Of a DNA stretch of 64,000 nt, positions 63,903 to 64,000 are shown piece after piece (within the stretch, counting starts at the first letter, position 1; each line of letters opens with the position of its first letter). The DNA comes from SB11 sp035906255 (lineage in GTDB: Bacteria; Bacteroidota; Bacteroidia; UBA8524). The stretch spans positions 32,430-96,429 of the forward strand of contig JAMIFM010000013.1 of the NCBI GenBank assembly GCA_035906255.1, given 5' to 3'. Both the position numbers and the translations under genes were made by a program. The notes beneath the pieces were generated by a model, which was not told where the DNA came from, ran no database searches, and saw nothing but the letters and a program-made list of their open reading frames with translations.

Positions 63903-64000
63903 ATGGCAACTAAAATTAAGGTCCTGCATACTATTAGGCAAGGGAAGATTGGAGGAGGCGAAAGCCATGTGTTGACATTAGTGCAGGAATTGGATAAAAC
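63903..64000 (+). CDS. glycosyltransferase family 4, N-terminal fragment (runs off the window)
   Basis: The 32 visible codons start MATKIKVLHTIRQGKIGGGE and continue SHVLTLVQELDK, the first beta strand and glycine-rich loop of GT-B fold glycosyltransferases (IGGGESHV resembles GGAERHV). The rest lies beyond the window, so the product and substrate are unknown. Confidence 0.7.
   Translation, partial: MATKIKVLHTIRQGKIGGGESHVLTLVQELDK

Overview
The window is a bacterial chromosome segment from a member of the Bacteroidota. The evidence is the set of Bacteroidota-specific genes and signals: three secreted proteins with type IX secretion (T9SS) C-terminal sorting domains, GldL/GldM-like motor proteins, HmuY-type heme proteins, an Na+-translocating NADH:quinone reductase operon, bacillithiol synthesis (BshC), DUF4295 beside rpmB/rpmG/ftsY, and -7 promoter boxes of the TAnnTTTG type. 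I saw no phage, insertion sequence or CRISPR array; gene content and codon use look like core chromosome. The exact genus cannot be read from the sequence.

Layout. 0-4 kb: a PAS histidine kinase and guaA on the plus strand. 4-17.4 kb (minus strand): a secreted M28 peptidase and a PD40 beta-propeller lipoprotein; a heme-uptake-like cluster (HmuY lipoprotein, TonB receptor, second HmuY-like protein with a T9SS tail, MFS transporter); then a secreted set (PKD/T9SS protein, M1 aminopeptidase, subtilisin with T9SS tail). 17.5-23.5 kb: complete nqrABCDEF operon with a candidate promoter and a strong terminator. 23.6-26.9 kb: L,D-transpeptidase, DUF1015, DUF4296, YggS. 27-31.3 kb: a 1425-codon hybrid two-component sensor. 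31.4-39.2 kb: DUF4403 lipoprotein, M48 protease, two small membrane proteins, a CLC chloride transporter, DinB, and two sulfur/persulfide-type proteins (MBL-rhodanese-rhodanese; rhodanese-thioredoxin lipoprotein). 39.2-42.7 kb: ArsR regulator with two SRPBCC proteins and a candidate operator, an Ada/AlkB alkylation-repair pair, DUF4180, tRNA-Ser(UGA). 42.8-50.3 kb: BrkB, a thioesterase, an OmpA/TSP3 protein, a beta-helix/beta-barrel fusion, and GldM- and GldL-like proteins. 50.4-55.1 kb: bshC, rimO, ftsY, DUF4295, rpmG, rpmB. 55.1-64 kb: DUF1343 (NamZ-like) hydrolase, two palindromic repeats, a TonB receptor, DUF5522, LpoB and COG3014 lipoproteins, a PaaI thioesterase, a degenerate repeat stretch, a class IV aminotransferase, a lipoprotein and the first codons of a glycosyltransferase.

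The genes fall into recognisable teams: Na+ bioenergetics (nqr), heme capture at the surface, exported proteolysis through T9SS, alkylated-base repair, persulfide handling, and ribosome/SRP functions. The most unusual locus is gldL-gldM-[beta-helix + barrel]-ompA: an apparently intact proton-driven GldLM-type motor pair without gldK or gldN beside it, coupled within 4 nt to a large outer-membrane fusion protein.
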